From NCBI RefSeq assembly GCF_032062135.1, contig NC_092859.1:29403390-29467389 (forward strand): a DNA stretch of 64,000 nt. The letters run 5' to 3'. The notes under the pieces were generated by a model. That model did no database searches, had not been told where the DNA came from, and worked only from the letters and a program-made list of their open reading frames with translations. This DNA is from Pyxicephalus adspersus. Lineage: Eukaryota; Chordata; Amphibia; Anura; Pyxicephalidae. A program made the translations under genes and the position numbers. Positions 1 through 12,485 of this stretch are shown here, in pieces (the stretch's first letter is position 1; each line of letters opens with the position of its first letter).

Positions 1-1560
1 CTGGCTGCTACAAAAATTAAATCAACTTTTCAAAAAAAGAACCACAAATTTTCAAAAGAAACAAATAACATATCCATAAATTTCCTTAAAAAGTTCTTAA
101 GGACTAGGGCAACTAAAAATGATATTTAGGTGTCTCATAGATGTTGAATGGTTAAGCCACTTAACAATCTATTGTAACTCTTTGGGACTTTATTGGTGGG
201 TTCTCTGTGCTGATGTTCTATTATAAGGGGTCCACTTTTCTTACTGGATTTCATATGAATTTTTTTCTATTTAATAATGTGGAAAATGTAGGGAACTGGA
301 ACACAAAGGTTGGCCAAAATTAACGGATGGAAACAATCAAAGTCTGAATATATGGTAAGCAGATGTCACTGTTGGACTGATACAAAAGGCTGGGGGCGGA
401 CTATGCCACAAAGCTTCAACTATAGCTAAAATTGCACTTTAGTTTGTTAGCCTGTTGGCTTTTTTTCTTTATGCATTTGTTTGTTTCCTTCTAAATTTTA
501 GCAGCAATTTTCTTAATTTGCATTATTTATTCCTATTGTCCTATAAACTCAGAATTACTTTGTGTTCTGAGCTGTATTATACGGCAGCCATACTGCAGCT
601 TTGTGTCATCCCAGGACAATGGAATTACGCAGATTTTTTTGAGGAAATAAATACATGGCCAAAAAAAACACAAAAGAAACAAACAGGAAACTAAAAAGAA
701 AAGAAAAAGAAAGTTCAATGTAAAAGAGATGTTGCACAACCTGAAAACTAGTAATACGTCAATTGAAAGTAGACAATCCCTTTAAGAAAACACAAGAGCT
801 GGGTCAGCGTTTACAAATCTGGTAGTGCCAGTCTGATTAGCAACCATACAACATAACAATAAAACCACATCTGGCAGCCATTAATGGTCCCTCCCCCCAA
901 CCAAATAACATTTTAACATCTGTGTTTAGTTTGGACAGTTTTCAGCTCTATTCCCTTCCTCCTCTAAAAGAGCTGGATGAGATTCCATAAGTTAACAAGA
1001 AAAATTACAGATGTCTTCAGTAAACCGTCCATCAGGGGTCAGCTGGAGAAAATGAGTAACCAGTTGATTTTTAAAAGATGCTTAGGAGAAGGGGCAAGGC
1101 TAATGACGCCTGCGCTAAACCTTCACGTATTGTTAGTTGGCAGATGTTTAGTCCGCTTTAGTAAGTAAAACAAAGCCAACGATGTCTTCCTGGAAAGTAA
1201 CCAAAACACAGATGTGGGATCTGACCATAGGACATAAATATATGGAAACTGGCAACCTGAAACCATATAAAGTACTTCTAAAAATAAAATAAATGTACTT
1301 TGAAAACATTGGAGGGCATGTCATGATGATGACGATGATGAAAGAATTTTGACTTTAAATATGCAGCTGTAAGAATATGTAATGCGCTAGGTACAAGAAC
1401 TAGAACTAGTTTAAGTTCTACCAGCTGAAGACCAGCTGCAGGTTCACAGGCCTTCAAAGGTGACCTCTTTGCAAAAATAATCCATTAGGAGCACAAAATT
1501 AGTTTTTATTAAAAATATTGCAATTAAAAAACACTCCAAAAAATAATTCAGTGTTTTAAC

Positions 1561-1800
1561 CAGGATTCAATGGAACCCTAAAGTTCCTCCAGAGAATGCT
1601 AGGGGTCCCTTGGCCCATGAGCAATTTGGACATCTCAGGTCAATTACCAATGACACCAATGATCTTTTTGGCTATCAGTAGGGGTTACATTCTTCCCACG
1701 GACCACCACACTAATATAGTGTGAGCTGTGGATATAGTAATTATACAAAGGGTTCCCTGAAGACCTGAAAGTTATTTCAAGGGGTCCCCCCATTTTAAAA
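1561..1800 (+). repeat. Dispersed repeat A, copy 1
   Basis: Shares ordered blocks (CCATGAGCAAT, GACACCAATGAT, TTACATTCTTCC, CACACTAAT, CTGAAGACCTGAA) with 11,305-11,520, and more weakly with 15,945-16,110. Family unknown to me; probably a DNA-transposon remnant. Confidence 0.65.
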
Positions 1801-2002
1801 AAGTAGAGAGAGGCTGCAACAATTATTACACAGGATAATGAATATTAGACCTTCTGCCAAAAAAACATATTTGGAAGCACAAAAACTCCAAGGCCCTTTT
1901 TTAAAAAATCAGCCAGAATATCAAACTTTATTATGTCAGAATGAGAAGAGCCAGCACCCAGAAAAGGGAAATAGATTGAAGACCTGATGTTCCCACTTGC
2001 TC

Positions 2003-2145
2003 AATTGTAAGCTCTTTGGGGCAGGGTCCTATCATCCTCGTCACTGTCTGTGTTCACCTGTCACTGGCAACCCCTATTTAATGTACAGGGCTGTGTAATA
2101 TGTTGGCGCTTTATAAACCCTGTTTATTAATAATATTATTATTAA
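2003..2145 (+). repeat. R-family interspersed repeat
   Basis: Reads TTGTAAGCTCTTTGGGGCAG, GTGTTCACCTGTCACTGGCA, then TATTTAATGTACAGGGCTG and GTTGGCGCTTTATAAACCC, ending in an ATTAATAA-rich simple repeat. At least ten more copies occur in the window in both orientations. Confidence 0.8.
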
Positions 2146-3059
2146 TAATGTTCTCATCCATGACCCTTTGACATGCTTCCTCTCTCTAGACCCTGCATTC
2201 TCCCCATTGCATGAGTAGTGACTGTACCCGGTCCTCTGACACATTTTGCCCCATATTAGAGTTTTGTCACCCCTATGAATAAATTATATTAGCGAGACAA
2301 CTGCATTAGCTTCTGAGATTAAAAAGGAAGAAAAACAACCCTTGTATATGTATTTGATTTATGTATTAGGCTGTCTGGCTGGAGTTAAGCTTTAAAGTGC
2401 ATCAGTACCAAGACAACGGATATTGGAAGGCTAGCAGGCTGCAAGGACTCTGGAGCAACAGAAAGGTAAAAGAGCTAAGATTCCAATAACTGCATTGTGA
2501 AGTTTGAAAGTAAAATCTTATTTACAGATACAGAAGGCAGGTATGACTTTTCCTACTTTTCCAACTTTCACTTAAAGAAAAGGTACAAAAGGTGACTCAA
2601 TACAGAAATATGAGATGGGTCGGCTTGTTTTAAAGGAAGATATTTCAGTGTGTATGATCTAAACAAAGGTTAACTCCTAACTATGATCTTTAAACACATG
2701 TGTGGCAAAGCAGACTGGTATAAAAAGTAAAATAAACAAAAAAGTTAAAAAAAAAATCTGACATCACAACTCAAATGCTAAGAGCAAAAATAAACTTTAT
2801 AAGTGCAGAGGCCCAAAAGTTCAGGTTAAGCGATTCTATTTATTCAAGATAAGGGTGATTTCTCAGAATATTGTCGCATAATGTGTACACAATGAAGTGC
2901 GAAGATAAAAATGAAAAACATGAGGTAGTGAGAGTTGAAAAAAAAATGGACTCTAATCTTGGAAAATATGCTGACTTGTCTTTTCTTCTGATATTATCGC
3001 ACCACACTCTACAACTGTGTGATAGAAAAATCTAAAAGTAAGCATTACTTACCTTTGTC

Positions 3060-3305
3060 TTCTTGAGCGTTTCAGATGGTAAATTTCTGCCGCTGGAAAT
3101 GATCTTTATAGATTGTTTCCATTGACAGTATAATGATCTTGTGCTGTACACACAGAACTGTTCAGTTCTATGGAAAGGACAGGGGGAATTTAAATAAAAA
3201 TGAAATTGCAGAGATCGTTCCTATTCGCTCACTTGTGGCAGATCACTAAATGATGTTGGAGACCGATGTACACACGCTAGATTTTTGCCCCGTACAATTA
3301 CGAGC
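3060..3305. repeat. MITE-like repeat (family-1 related variant)
   Basis: Blocks CTGGAAATGATCTTTATAGA, AGTTCTATGGAAAGGACAGG and GATGTACACACGCTAGATTT. The first two recur at 36,845-36,960, and the GTACACAC ends relate it to family 1. Confidence 0.5.
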
Positions 3306-3919
3306 ATTGGCAATCATCTAGCATCTGTACAAATCTTTAGAACAAGGGCCACTTGTTATGCAAATATTGACATACCGGTGTGAAGTCAATGCTCCAGCAT
3401 TCCTGTGTCTCTGTGGGTTGGTAAGAGGAACTGCAATGCATAGAGGAAAACAGGGTGGGGGTTTGATTGCTTGGACTGGGTGCTCCTGGAGTGGATTAGG
3501 AAGACATGGTTTGTGAGGCAACTTTATATACAAGTTACTGTACTTTTATGATAACTTTCAGATCCTTGAAAGCAATCGTGATCCCAAACTTCCACCCCGA
3601 TGCAGCTGGAAAGTCATTTAAGGTGAAAGCTGGACAAAAGGAATTTGTAGAACCATTTCTAGAATGTCTGCTGAAGGATGGAAAGTTTTTAAAAAGGGTT
3701 TGATGCCGTGGGCTTAGATGGCAGATATGTACAGGCGTATAAAAAGCCAAGCAGATTTTTAGGTTATAAAAGCCCCCCACCCCCCTAAATAGATGAAATG
3801 ACACCAGAACACCAACACTGGACAATAGGAACAGACAAACAGTAGTGGCTAAACCCTAAAATGAAAGTGTTATATTCTGCAGCATGCCAGGCATTAGATG
3901 TTTTTTTTCTGCTTTATTT

Positions 3920-4050
3920 TTACTTGGTGGTCCTGCCTGTAACACACTTCCTGTCCCAAGCTGACAACTCACTCACTGTATTGTATCTATGATGGAGTAG
4001 TGTTGTCACCCTGAAAAGGAAGTATGTTAAAAGCACAAAATAAGTTTGCA
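3920..4050. repeat. Foldback repeat with CACCTGG/TAACACACTTCCTGTCC arms
   Basis: Left arm GTAACACACTTCCTGTCCCA with AGCTGACAAC; right arm GTTGTCACCCTGAAAAGGAA with GTATGTTA, imperfect inverted copies separated by about 45 bases. Related arms appear at 5,080-5,135 and 24,925-24,960. Confidence 0.5.
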
Positions 4051-4289
4051 ATATTTTAAAGGACCAGAATGGCATAATCAGAAATGCTCTAATATAACTT
4101 TTGACCATTATTTCCAAAGATTACAAAGATTTTCCAGTACGATAGGAAATCTCTACAACCAGTGTTTTGATTCTTTTCTTCCAAGGAACAGAAACAAAGG
4201 ACTCTCTCTGTAACATGAAAAATTCAGAGGCATCAAATCAGTAGTGAGCCCCAGTTCCCCTTACAATCGAATCCAGTCCCTGTCTACCC

Positions 4290-4486
4290 CAGGGGTGCCC
4301 ACACTTTTTTGGCTTGCAAGCTACTTTTAAAATGACCAAGTCAAAATGATCTACGAACAATAAAAAGTTGGACTTAATAACTTCTGTGCGCGGTGGAGTT
4401 TATTTTGAAATGCAGGGCTCTGTCATCGAATTGCGTTGCCTTTGCGATCTACCGGTAGATCACGATCCATCACGATCGCGCCCCTG
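4290..4486 (-). mobile_element. hAT-like non-autonomous transposon, TIR CAGGGGTGCCCA
   Basis: Starts CAGGGGTGCCCACAC and ends CGCGCCCCTG, flanked by GTCTACCC (4282-4289) and ATCTACCC (4487-4494): an 8-bp target duplication with one mismatch. Internal sequence is the reverse complement of 55,060-55,250. An 8-bp duplication and CAG...CTG ends fit the hAT superfamily. Confidence 0.75.
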
Positions 4487-5079
4487 ATCTACCCATTGTC
4501 CCCCTAGAACCAACCTAAACAATACTATATACTCCTACAATGATGTCAAAGTGACTGGTCCTCTTTAAAACTCAATAAGTATTTATTTTGGGCCACATTT
4601 CTAGCAATCTTTTTTCTAGTCCTCACATGTAGTATTTAAATGGCACTTATCACATTACAGTAACAAAGAACTGTGTGCATATTATGCAGAGACTGAATTT
4701 GATTCCATTGCGGCTGGTATGAGAGGTCCTTAGTTTAACACCCCACTCCTCCCCCAAGCCCCGGTAGCAATCACTTTGTGGATTCAGGCCACATCGAGAT
4801 ATGTATTTAGTAGTTAGTTAGTAGTTAGTTTTATTATATGTTTCTGAATCTGCCTGGCACCAACCAGCCAGACTCAGCTAGAACTATACCATTGCTTGCG
4901 GTTTCCCGGCGAGAAAGCTGCCATTAAAGAGACAGTTGGAAACAATTTCATATATCACCGCCAGAGAAAGAAGTTTAAATTATAATGTGTATGTATACCC
5001 CAAAAACAAAACATCTATATTGCAGCTTAGCAGGCCATAGATGTGGTGACTGCATTGGTTTTCTTTCATCAGCCCTTTT

Positions 5080-5137
5080 TTTTTCACCTGGTGAACCTCC
5101 CATTAACACACTTCCTGTCCTAAGGTGACAACACTTA
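5080..5137. repeat. Arm of foldback repeat
   Basis: TTTCACCTGGTGAACCTCCC and TAACACACTTCCTGTCCTAA then GGTGACAACACT match the left arm of the 3,920-4,050 repeat; family-1 MITE sequence follows directly. Confidence 0.5.
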
Positions 5138-5138
5138 A

Positions 5139-5451
5139 ACCGCATACACACTTGCAATTATAGTCGTTGGAAAGGAAATCTTTCACAATACTTTCCAACG
5201 ACTAGGCACTCCACGATGCATGAACGATGCTGTACATATAGCACCGTTGTGCTCTATGCAGAGCGGAGGGGGTGAGCAACGGAGCGGCACCCCGCTTCGC
5301 GCTCTACTCCTTCACTTGCATTACGATCGTTCGTCATTCATCATCCGTGGATGCGCCAGGATGGTCGTTCGGACGATGAACAACGCATGCTGTACACACT
5401 TCAGATTCTCGTCTGATATTGGCTGAGAACTATTGGAAGTGTGTACGTAGT
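5139..5451 (+). mobile_element. Family-1 MITE (GTACACAC ends)
   Basis: Ends GCATACACACTTGCAATTAT and ATTGGAAGTGTGTACGTAG are imperfect inverted repeats. Shared core with 15,244-15,532 and 59,581-59,865: a GTTGGAAAG...CTTTCCAAC hairpin, GCACGATGCATGA, GGAGCGGCACCCC, GCCAGGATGGTCGT and TCTGATAT. No transposase. Confidence 0.7.
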
Positions 5452-5774
5452 ACTCCCTGCACTTTATTTATGACAGTGTTACCACGATAGGCTGATCTCC
5501 TGATTTGGTCTACAAACACCTCCCTCTCTTCTCATTACTTTTACACACACAGGAATTGTTTTATGGTTTACAGAGAGCTATGAAAGCTGATTAAAGTGCA
5601 GAAAATATACTTATCTTGAAAAAAAATGAAAACTTATGCAGGCACCACATCTATAACTTGGTAAGCTGCAATATACTGTTTTTTTTCTCAGGTTCAAATA
5701 TCCCGATTCGGTACCAAGGGGTCAAGGCATGTGTTGGACTTGATCAAGCAACTATGTATCAGTGGCTTTAAGCA

Positions 5775-6075
5775 ATGCACATACGTGCAATAATTATTAG
5801 TGGAAAATGAACAAATAACATCAGATCAACGATTATTCACGATTATTTGGAACAATCATTTAGTGCACAATTCTGTACATGCTGAAACGATACGATAGTT
5901 CAAAGATAATCTAATAATGTACACACACTAGATACAATCATTTGAACGATGCAGGAACCCCACATGTACCCCACAACCATCCACGATCACTGAACGACCG
6001 TACACACAATAGATAGTGAACAATCGTCGCCCAATCAGATCAGCTCATCGTATATTTCCAGCGACATTACTAATG
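5775..6075 (+). mobile_element. Family-2 MITE, decayed copy
   Basis: CACGATTATTTGGAACAATC, GATCACTGAACGACCGTACA, CACAATAGATAGTGAACAAT and CGTCGCCCAATCAGATC follow the 59,161-59,579 copy in order with many CpG losses. Confidence 0.6.
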
Positions 6076-7564
6076 AGAATAAATTGTCATTGGCTGATTG
6101 TGCTGCTGTGTTCTTGCGGGCTTACAAAGATATTTGAAGCCCGCAGCATTGATAACATTTCCCACCATTGCAGCCAGGTACCATATAGCAGTCATATGTG
6201 GAGCAGCTTTGACAATCAGCTGCAGACAGAAGCTCAGATTTCAAAGGCTTTGCACCCTTGAAGACCCCCAGACAACAAACCCAGAGCCCCACCAGGCCCA
6301 GCAAGTCCTTATGTACATCCAGATGTTGTCACACTGACACAGATCTGAAACTATGCTATTAGTGGAAGCGTGGCTGAAACCAACAGCTAACCAGCCAGGA
6401 GCAGATTACAGGTCTCTGACCACAAAATTCTTTGTTCTCTTTGTCTCAGAGTCCAGGAAAATGTAACTCACAATCTACCAGCAGTATACATAAAATTGTA
6501 TGTGGTTATCATTTAAAAGGGTATTTCCCCCCTAGAATACAGCACTTGCATTTGAGACATGACCAGAATGAATATGATCAGTAAAACTGATTTCTATGTT
6601 GCTTCTGTCTGCCTAACACTGTGATTGTATTGGGATTGTATCAGTTGGAACAGATTTGTGGGGGTTGTAACATGCCATTGTTATAGGGACACATGCACTA
6701 TTAAATCACAGGTTATGTGTGTTACCAGGTTACAATTATATTTATCTAGAATGGCATCCTAACACACTAAGACAATGGAGTTCTGACAAATGTGTAGCAG
6801 GACCTCCTTGTGTTGTATTGCACTGAGCACTACGATGCCTGTCTGCTGCATTGCAAGTATAGTCAATGGAATGCAACACGCAGGACTGCAGAAATATTAT
6901 ACCCAAGGACAGGAAAATTATTACCTTTTATGCTCTATCATAACTGCCAAAGACGTAAGCATACCTATATACCTCCCTATACAGTACAAGGGTTTCCACA
7001 CTGTGTCTTAGGAGGATACAAGAATGCCGTCTATACAACAAATGGAGAGCCCGCCATTATGTCAACCAAAACACCACAGACAGGAAGCAAAACTTGACCT
7101 TCTGCCTGGGATTCCCAACTATGACTCTTAAAACATCAATGGAGATTCCTGTTATAGCTGAACTTCAGAAAAAAAAACACCAAGGACAGAATCGAGTTAT
7201 ATACTGAATAAAACATAACAACATGGATTTTTATGTAGCTGATATAAATGTCTGATTACTTGAGTTGGCCCTCCTATAGTTCTATAGACACAAATGTGAT
7301 TGTAGGAAGCTCCAAACACAGACAGATATATTCAGCTGATCACAATAAACAGGAAAGTCTACAGCATACAATTACAGTGAAATAATAAGTATTGTGCCGC
7401 TATACACATGGGTAATACCTATTTAACCTATGTCTGATTACAAGTCTACCAGACACTGCTTATCAGCACATAAATGTTAGGTGAGAAAGAAAACACATGA
7501 TATGTGATTATTACAAGACTGGGTGAAAGATATTCACTTAGATCATAGTACATTGGTCTATATT

Positions 7565-7565
<1 letters not shown>

Positions 7566-7629
<64 letters not shown>

Positions 7630-7638
7630 GTAATAGGT

Positions 7639-7709
<71 letters not shown>

Positions 7710-7733
7710 AGATAGATGATAGATAGATAGATG

Positions 7734-7775
<42 letters not shown>

Positions 7776-7819
7776 CAGATAGATAGATAATAGGTAGGTA
7801 GATAGATAGATAATAGATG

Positions 7820-7874
<55 letters not shown>

Positions 7875-7890
7875 CATTGATACATAGATA

Positions 7891-7937
<47 letters not shown>

Positions 7938-7963
7938 GTAGGTAGATAGATAGATAATAGATG

Positions 7964-8010
<47 letters not shown>

Positions 8011-8014
8011 GATA

Positions 8015-8064
<50 letters not shown>
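7566..8064 (+). repeat. GATA/TAGA tetranucleotide microsatellite, about 500 bp
   Basis: Almost pure (GATA)n with scattered interruptions (GGTAATAGGTAG, GATGATAGATG, ACATTGATACATAG). A block with GATAATAGGTAGGTAGATAG and GATAATAGATGGATAG occurs twice, near 7,788 and 7,931, indicating internal duplication. Long minus-strand frames (poly Tyr-Leu-Ser-Ile) are an artefact of the four-base period. Confidence 0.97.
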
Positions 8065-9062
8065 GTGGGTTGGAGTCTGTGTGATGCATTCTCTATGGGC
8101 GTACCAGTTGCTTGTCTTTGCATCCATTCCATGGCAGCAGCAAAGCAGACTGGCAAATTGCTTCCAATGGAAGGCTTTGGCATTTTGTTCAAACAACACT
8201 CATTTTATTGATTTCAAACACAGAATATTTACATTGAGAGAGAAGGGTTTGTTAGTACACCTATGATCTCTTGCAGACTTTCTGTATCACAGCCAAGCAT
8301 TCCTGAGCAGTGGTTGCAGCCTGTATAGTATACAGTGTATACAGCTGTGAGGATGATGGGCAGACATGTGTGTGACTACAGAAGTGCATACAGACATACC
8401 ACAGTGCATTTAGGAAATGGGAGATACCAATCATCACCCAATCATCTTACACAGCTCTTTACTAAAACAATTCTCACAACCGCTCAATATTAGTTTATAA
8501 ACTATTCTGTGATACTGGAAGTTTTAGTACTTTTTATGTGCACTCACCCTCTGTAAAAGTCTGATGATCACATAATGTATCTATGTGTGTACTGTGACAC
8601 TTTTCCTGGTGCTGGGAGCATGGTTTTAATAATGGGATGTATTGTCAAAGGCTGACAAAGCACTAGTATATAATTTCCATTACCAGAACCTGTATTTGTG
8701 AATTCCATCACATATACAAAAGCTCCTAAGGATTTGGGAGGTTACCTGGCTTCTGTTTTTTAATAGTCATCAAAACTTTCAGGTTGCAACAGCTGAATAC
8801 TTTACATGTGCATAAAAAAAAGGGTGTGCAGTTTTTTTTTGTTTGTTTTAGACAGAAAAGTCTTTCCTGTGCAAGGATGTTGCCTTGCTCTCTTTATAAA
8901 AGCAGGGGTCTCTCTGTTGACGTATGCTAAATTGGAACTAGAGTTCACCAGTCAGAAGGGAGCTTGCACTGTATTAATTACAGTTGAATCTCTGCAGAGA
9001 GGCCAATGCTTCCACAAACAGAGAAGGGCCTTTTTTTCTGGTTCAGTGCCTTACCACACATT

Positions 9063-9261
9063 TGGCCTAATTTATCAAAGCTCTCCAAGACTGGAGGACA
9101 TAGACTGTCATAGGTGTGATCCACAAAACCTGAAATTTATCTGGTCCAGGATTGAAACCATTCGCAATGATTTTTAATAAATCCAATTCAGGTTTGCTGG
9201 ATCGCCCAGGTCCTCCCACGATTGTCTATTTAGTCTTGAACAGCTTTAATAAATCAGGCCC
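9063..9261 (+). mobile_element. Family-3 MITE (GGGCCTGATTTATTAAAGC ends), 3-bp TSD
   Basis: Ends TGGCCTAATTTATCAAAGCT and GCTTTAATAAATCAGGCCC are inverted repeats; ATT lies on each side (9060-9062, 9262-9264). Interior shares GGTTTGCTGGATC with the 24,961 copy. Confidence 0.75.
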
Positions 9262-10261
9262 ATTGTATTCTGCAATGCACATTCTTTGAGCTTAGTTCTC
9301 ATATTAGGTTGAGGGGGGGCATTGTGATAACACTTGGGTTAATGCATGCGTTATCCATAGGCACAACAGCTCAGGGGTGTGATAATACCCCACAAACAAT
9401 ACAATTCATAATCTTGACTTGTGTCCCTGCCTGACCTGTATACAAAAATGGATGTGCTCTTCACAACATTAGCAATTCATGGTGGTGATACTGGAGATAT
9501 TGGTTCAGAGGAATACAAACAAGGTTGGTGCATAACAACCACACAAGGAGAACACACAAACCTACTCCTCAAACAATGGGGATTTGTTAGAAAGGTCAGT
9601 GTCTTGTCTCAATGCAGATGGATTGAACTTTTCAACAAAATCCTGTTGGGCAAACACAACTTCCTACAGCTCTGTTTACCCATTTGTTTAATGCGTAGAA
9701 ATTGTGCTTTAAACACAAAATAAACATGCATACTTTAAACAGAGTGCCCTGACCTGACAAAAAAACTCACTAGGACCAAATAATGGGAAACAGAAGCGTC
9801 ACCATGTACCCCCAAAGGTGTGCATTCAGTAAATCCTTTTATAAAACAAATTCTAACTATTACAGAATGCTGACAACGCTAAGCCAATGTTACACAATTG
9901 AAAGCAATGTTGTCAGTCTCTTTCTTTTGACTTTTGGGCTACATATCAGGTCTGGCAGGCAACAGTTTTTCAGTTGGTGGCAGGATATCCAAGTATGAAA
10001 CTTTGCAGTATATTTGCAGTAAAAACCGTATACAGTCAGACATGTTGAAAACATTATGTTGACAATTTACTAAAATAGAGCATGTTCTCTGCAAAGTGAA
10101 TTCTGTGGGTGTCAATTCCAAAAAAATCTGGTGAATCCATTGGGTTGATATCATTCAAGCATGTGTAGAGATGTCCTTAGACAGCTATGGATCATGCACA
10201 GAGCCATGCATGTGCAGCCAGATGACATTCACATCTGTAGGCAGTACCAGCATATCATTAT

Positions 10262-10336
10262 TTAATGTACAGCGCTGCGTAATATGTTGGCGCTATATAT
10301 ATCCTGTTTATTATTATTAATAATAATAATAATAAT
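10262..10336 (+). repeat. R-family repeat, 3' part
   Basis: Core AATGTACAGCGCTGCGTAAT then GTTGGCGCTATATATATCC, followed by a TTATTATTAATAAT simple repeat. Confidence 0.75.
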
Positions 10337-11304
10337 ATTTGTCATACACATGCAATTCTTATCAATCTTTAATCCAATGTCTGTACCTAGCTACATAGCT
10401 AAGGAGCTCTCCAACAATATGAAACCTCTTTATTTACTATGCCTGGTGCTGAAAATCCACTTCTATGCATTCTATCACATATACCTGTTGTGTCCCAGAC
10501 ACACAAATTGTGCTACTGTCAGTGTGGCTCTAAATAGCCGAGGATGTTGTACCAATGACGTATTCCTGTGGTGTGCCTATAACTACGGAAAGCCCCAGAA
10601 ACCAATCAGCATTACTGGAACCAGATCTGAATAACCCTTTTATTCTCATTAACTTCTCCATGTGTCATTACGTTCTAATGACTTGTTGTTCCCTTTCCCT
10701 AAACAAATAACTACAAAACCTGCATTCTACAAATGTAACGCTTGTTAGTATTTGGAGTTTAAATGCACACTTCAAAGAGTTCTACTTCAAAATCCGTCAT
10801 GACTCCCCCCTCATCACAGCTGTTAACAATCGCTGGCTTCCTTCCAGGTGTGACAGCAGCAACATCTGTATATTCAGTATAGGGGCCCCCTTTAAGGATG
10901 AAATAAGACTGCAAAATGCTGGAATATGATCCAATCCTTTTATACCTTTACTAGGAATGCAAGTGGTTCCTTAACAGACTTGTTAAAAGTTGTTCCAGTG
11001 AAATCTCCTCCCTCCTCCATCATTCCAAATGTAACATTGGAATGCAGCTGCAAAAAATAACTCAGACAGCACAAAGGTTTCCACAATGGTGAAAAATGAT
11101 TCCCTGGGATGAGAATATCTGTCAATCCATTGGTGTGCAATATAAATCATGATGATCCTATACTGTATATATTGACCTCTGACAGCTGCAAACCTAATAT
11201 AATATACAGATCAATAGAAATCATTTATAGGATGATGTATATAGAGTAATGCGTCATATACAGTATAATACTATATCATATACATATATGTGTGTTTCTA
11301 AACC

Positions 11305-11522
11305 AGAGGTTCCCAGGGGTTCCATGAGCAATGTGCAGTTTGTGACTCTCAGGTCAGTTTAGGTGACACCAATGATTTTTTGGGTGACATTCTTCCAATG
11401 GTCAGCAATATAAGGGATATTCATACTACTGATCCCCACACTAATGTATTGTAAGATGCATGCTGTAGATAAAGTAACTATAGCAGGGACTGAAGACCTG
11501 AACTTTATTTTAGGTGTTCCCC
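11305..11522 (+). repeat. Dispersed repeat A, copy 2
   Basis: Same ordered blocks and orientation as 1,561-1,800, ending in a GGTGTTCCCCCA that mirrors the start GGTTCCCAGGGG; possibly imperfect terminal inverted repeats. Confidence 0.65.
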
Positions 11523-11837
11523 CACTGATATATAAAATATAGTACAATGACCGCAAGAGAAGCAAACAGTACGCAAATTAAAATTATGGAGGGCGAACAT
11601 GATGGTGATTTTTAATAAAGCCATTGACTTTAGGTGCAATCGTTCCCCTGAAACTCATGATAAATCACTGGCAATAGATTGCTGTACATACAACAGCACA
11701 GCATACATTAGTAATAGGGATTAAAGGATAATGATGCTCCAGTTCTGTGCAATAACTTCTGAAGTTTGATAGTCTGATCAGGCTACAAAAATTATCCTTG
11801 ATCACCTGGGATTATTAGAAAAATATGCATAATTATT

Positions 11838-11890
11838 ATTATTAAACAGGATTTATATAGGGCCAACATATTATGCAGCGCTGTATATAT
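11838..11890 (-). repeat. R-family repeat, fragment
   Basis: AAACAGGATTTATATAGGGC and GCAGCGCTGTATAT: the R-family end in reverse orientation. Confidence 0.65.
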
Positions 11891-11953
11891 GATGGCTTGG
11901 GTTTACCAATAGGGATGCCAATCCCATGATCAATGTATTGCTATGAACACAAT

Positions 11954-12145
11954 GGGCCTGATTTATTAAAGCTCAAGTCTGGAGAGGATACTTTCATCAG
12001 TGAAGCTGGGTGATCCAGCAAAGCTGGAATGGATCTGATCTGGATTGAAAACATTTGCTAACAAATAACTAATGACTGGGTCACCCAGCTTCACTATTAA
12101 AAGTGTATTCTCTTCAGCCTTGGAGAGCTTTAATAAATCAGGGCC
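11954..12145 (+). mobile_element. Family-3 MITE next to CREB3L2 exon 1, 3-bp TSD
   Basis: Ends GGGCCTGATTTATTAAAGCT and GCTTTAATAAATCAGGGCC, flanked by AAT on both sides. Interior GGTGATCCAGCAAAGCTGGA. Located 245 bp inside CREB3L2 intron 1. Confidence 0.82.
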
Positions 12146-12389
12146 AATAAATTGAACCTTATTAGTCAATGATCCTTATGCTTTAAAGCAATCTTAGCAT
12201 GGGTGTTCTGATGCCACGCGCTTTGCGCCAGTGCAGGTTGGCAAGTTTTCTGTGACTGGCATCAATGCCTTGGCAACAGGTTACATTTATGGAATACATC
12301 TGCTTATACTTGGCATGGTAATAATATTTATTTTGATCATCACTGTACATCCTAATATTATGGTAACAATCCAATGATGGTTTTCTCAC

Positions 12390-12485
12390 CGTATTGTAAA
12401 GCGAATCGCTCTCGGCCACCTCGGACAGCTCGCTCAGTTTGCGATCCCATTGGATGACGGGGTCTCCACTTTCCAATATTTCCAT
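12390..12485 (-). CDS. CREB3L2: CREB3L2 first coding exon
   Basis: CREB3L2 is an ER-membrane bZIP transcription factor, cut in the Golgi under stress or secretory load and acting in the nucleus on secretory-pathway genes. Only the first coding exon is here: 32 codons from ATG (complement of 12483-12485), beginning MEILESGDPVIQWDRKLSEL, followed by a canonical donor (ACG then GTGAGA at 12389-12384), phase 0. The N-terminus of vertebrate CREB3L2 as I recall it is MEVLESG...LQWDRKLSELSE, so the match is specific; CREB3L1 starts quite differently. The bZIP, transmembrane and S1P/S2P cleavage regions would be in exons off the left edge. Reading on past the donor gives non-conserved sequence, supporting the splice site. 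The nearest gene on the other side is SSBP1, about 13.7 kb upstream on the same strand. Confidence 0.85.

Larger units (their letters stand above)
1..12389 (-). other. CREB3L2: CREB3L2 intron 1 (3' part beyond left edge)
   Basis: This stretch lies downstream of the CREB3L2 exon 1 splice donor on the minus strand, so it is inferred to be the first 12.4 kb of intron 1. I looked for the next CREB3L2 exon (acidic activation-domain segment) on the minus strand and saw none. It holds dispersed repeats, transposon remnants and a long GATA microsatellite, listed separately. Open frames of 60-120 codons are scattered through it on both strands but none has splice sites, family motifs or codon conservation that I can support. 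Confidence 0.7.

Noticed and set aside
7446..8199. Minus-strand open frames of 183 to 248 codons, poly Tyr-Leu-Ser-Ile
   Set aside because: They are produced by the GATA microsatellite, which has no stop in these frames; no real protein family.
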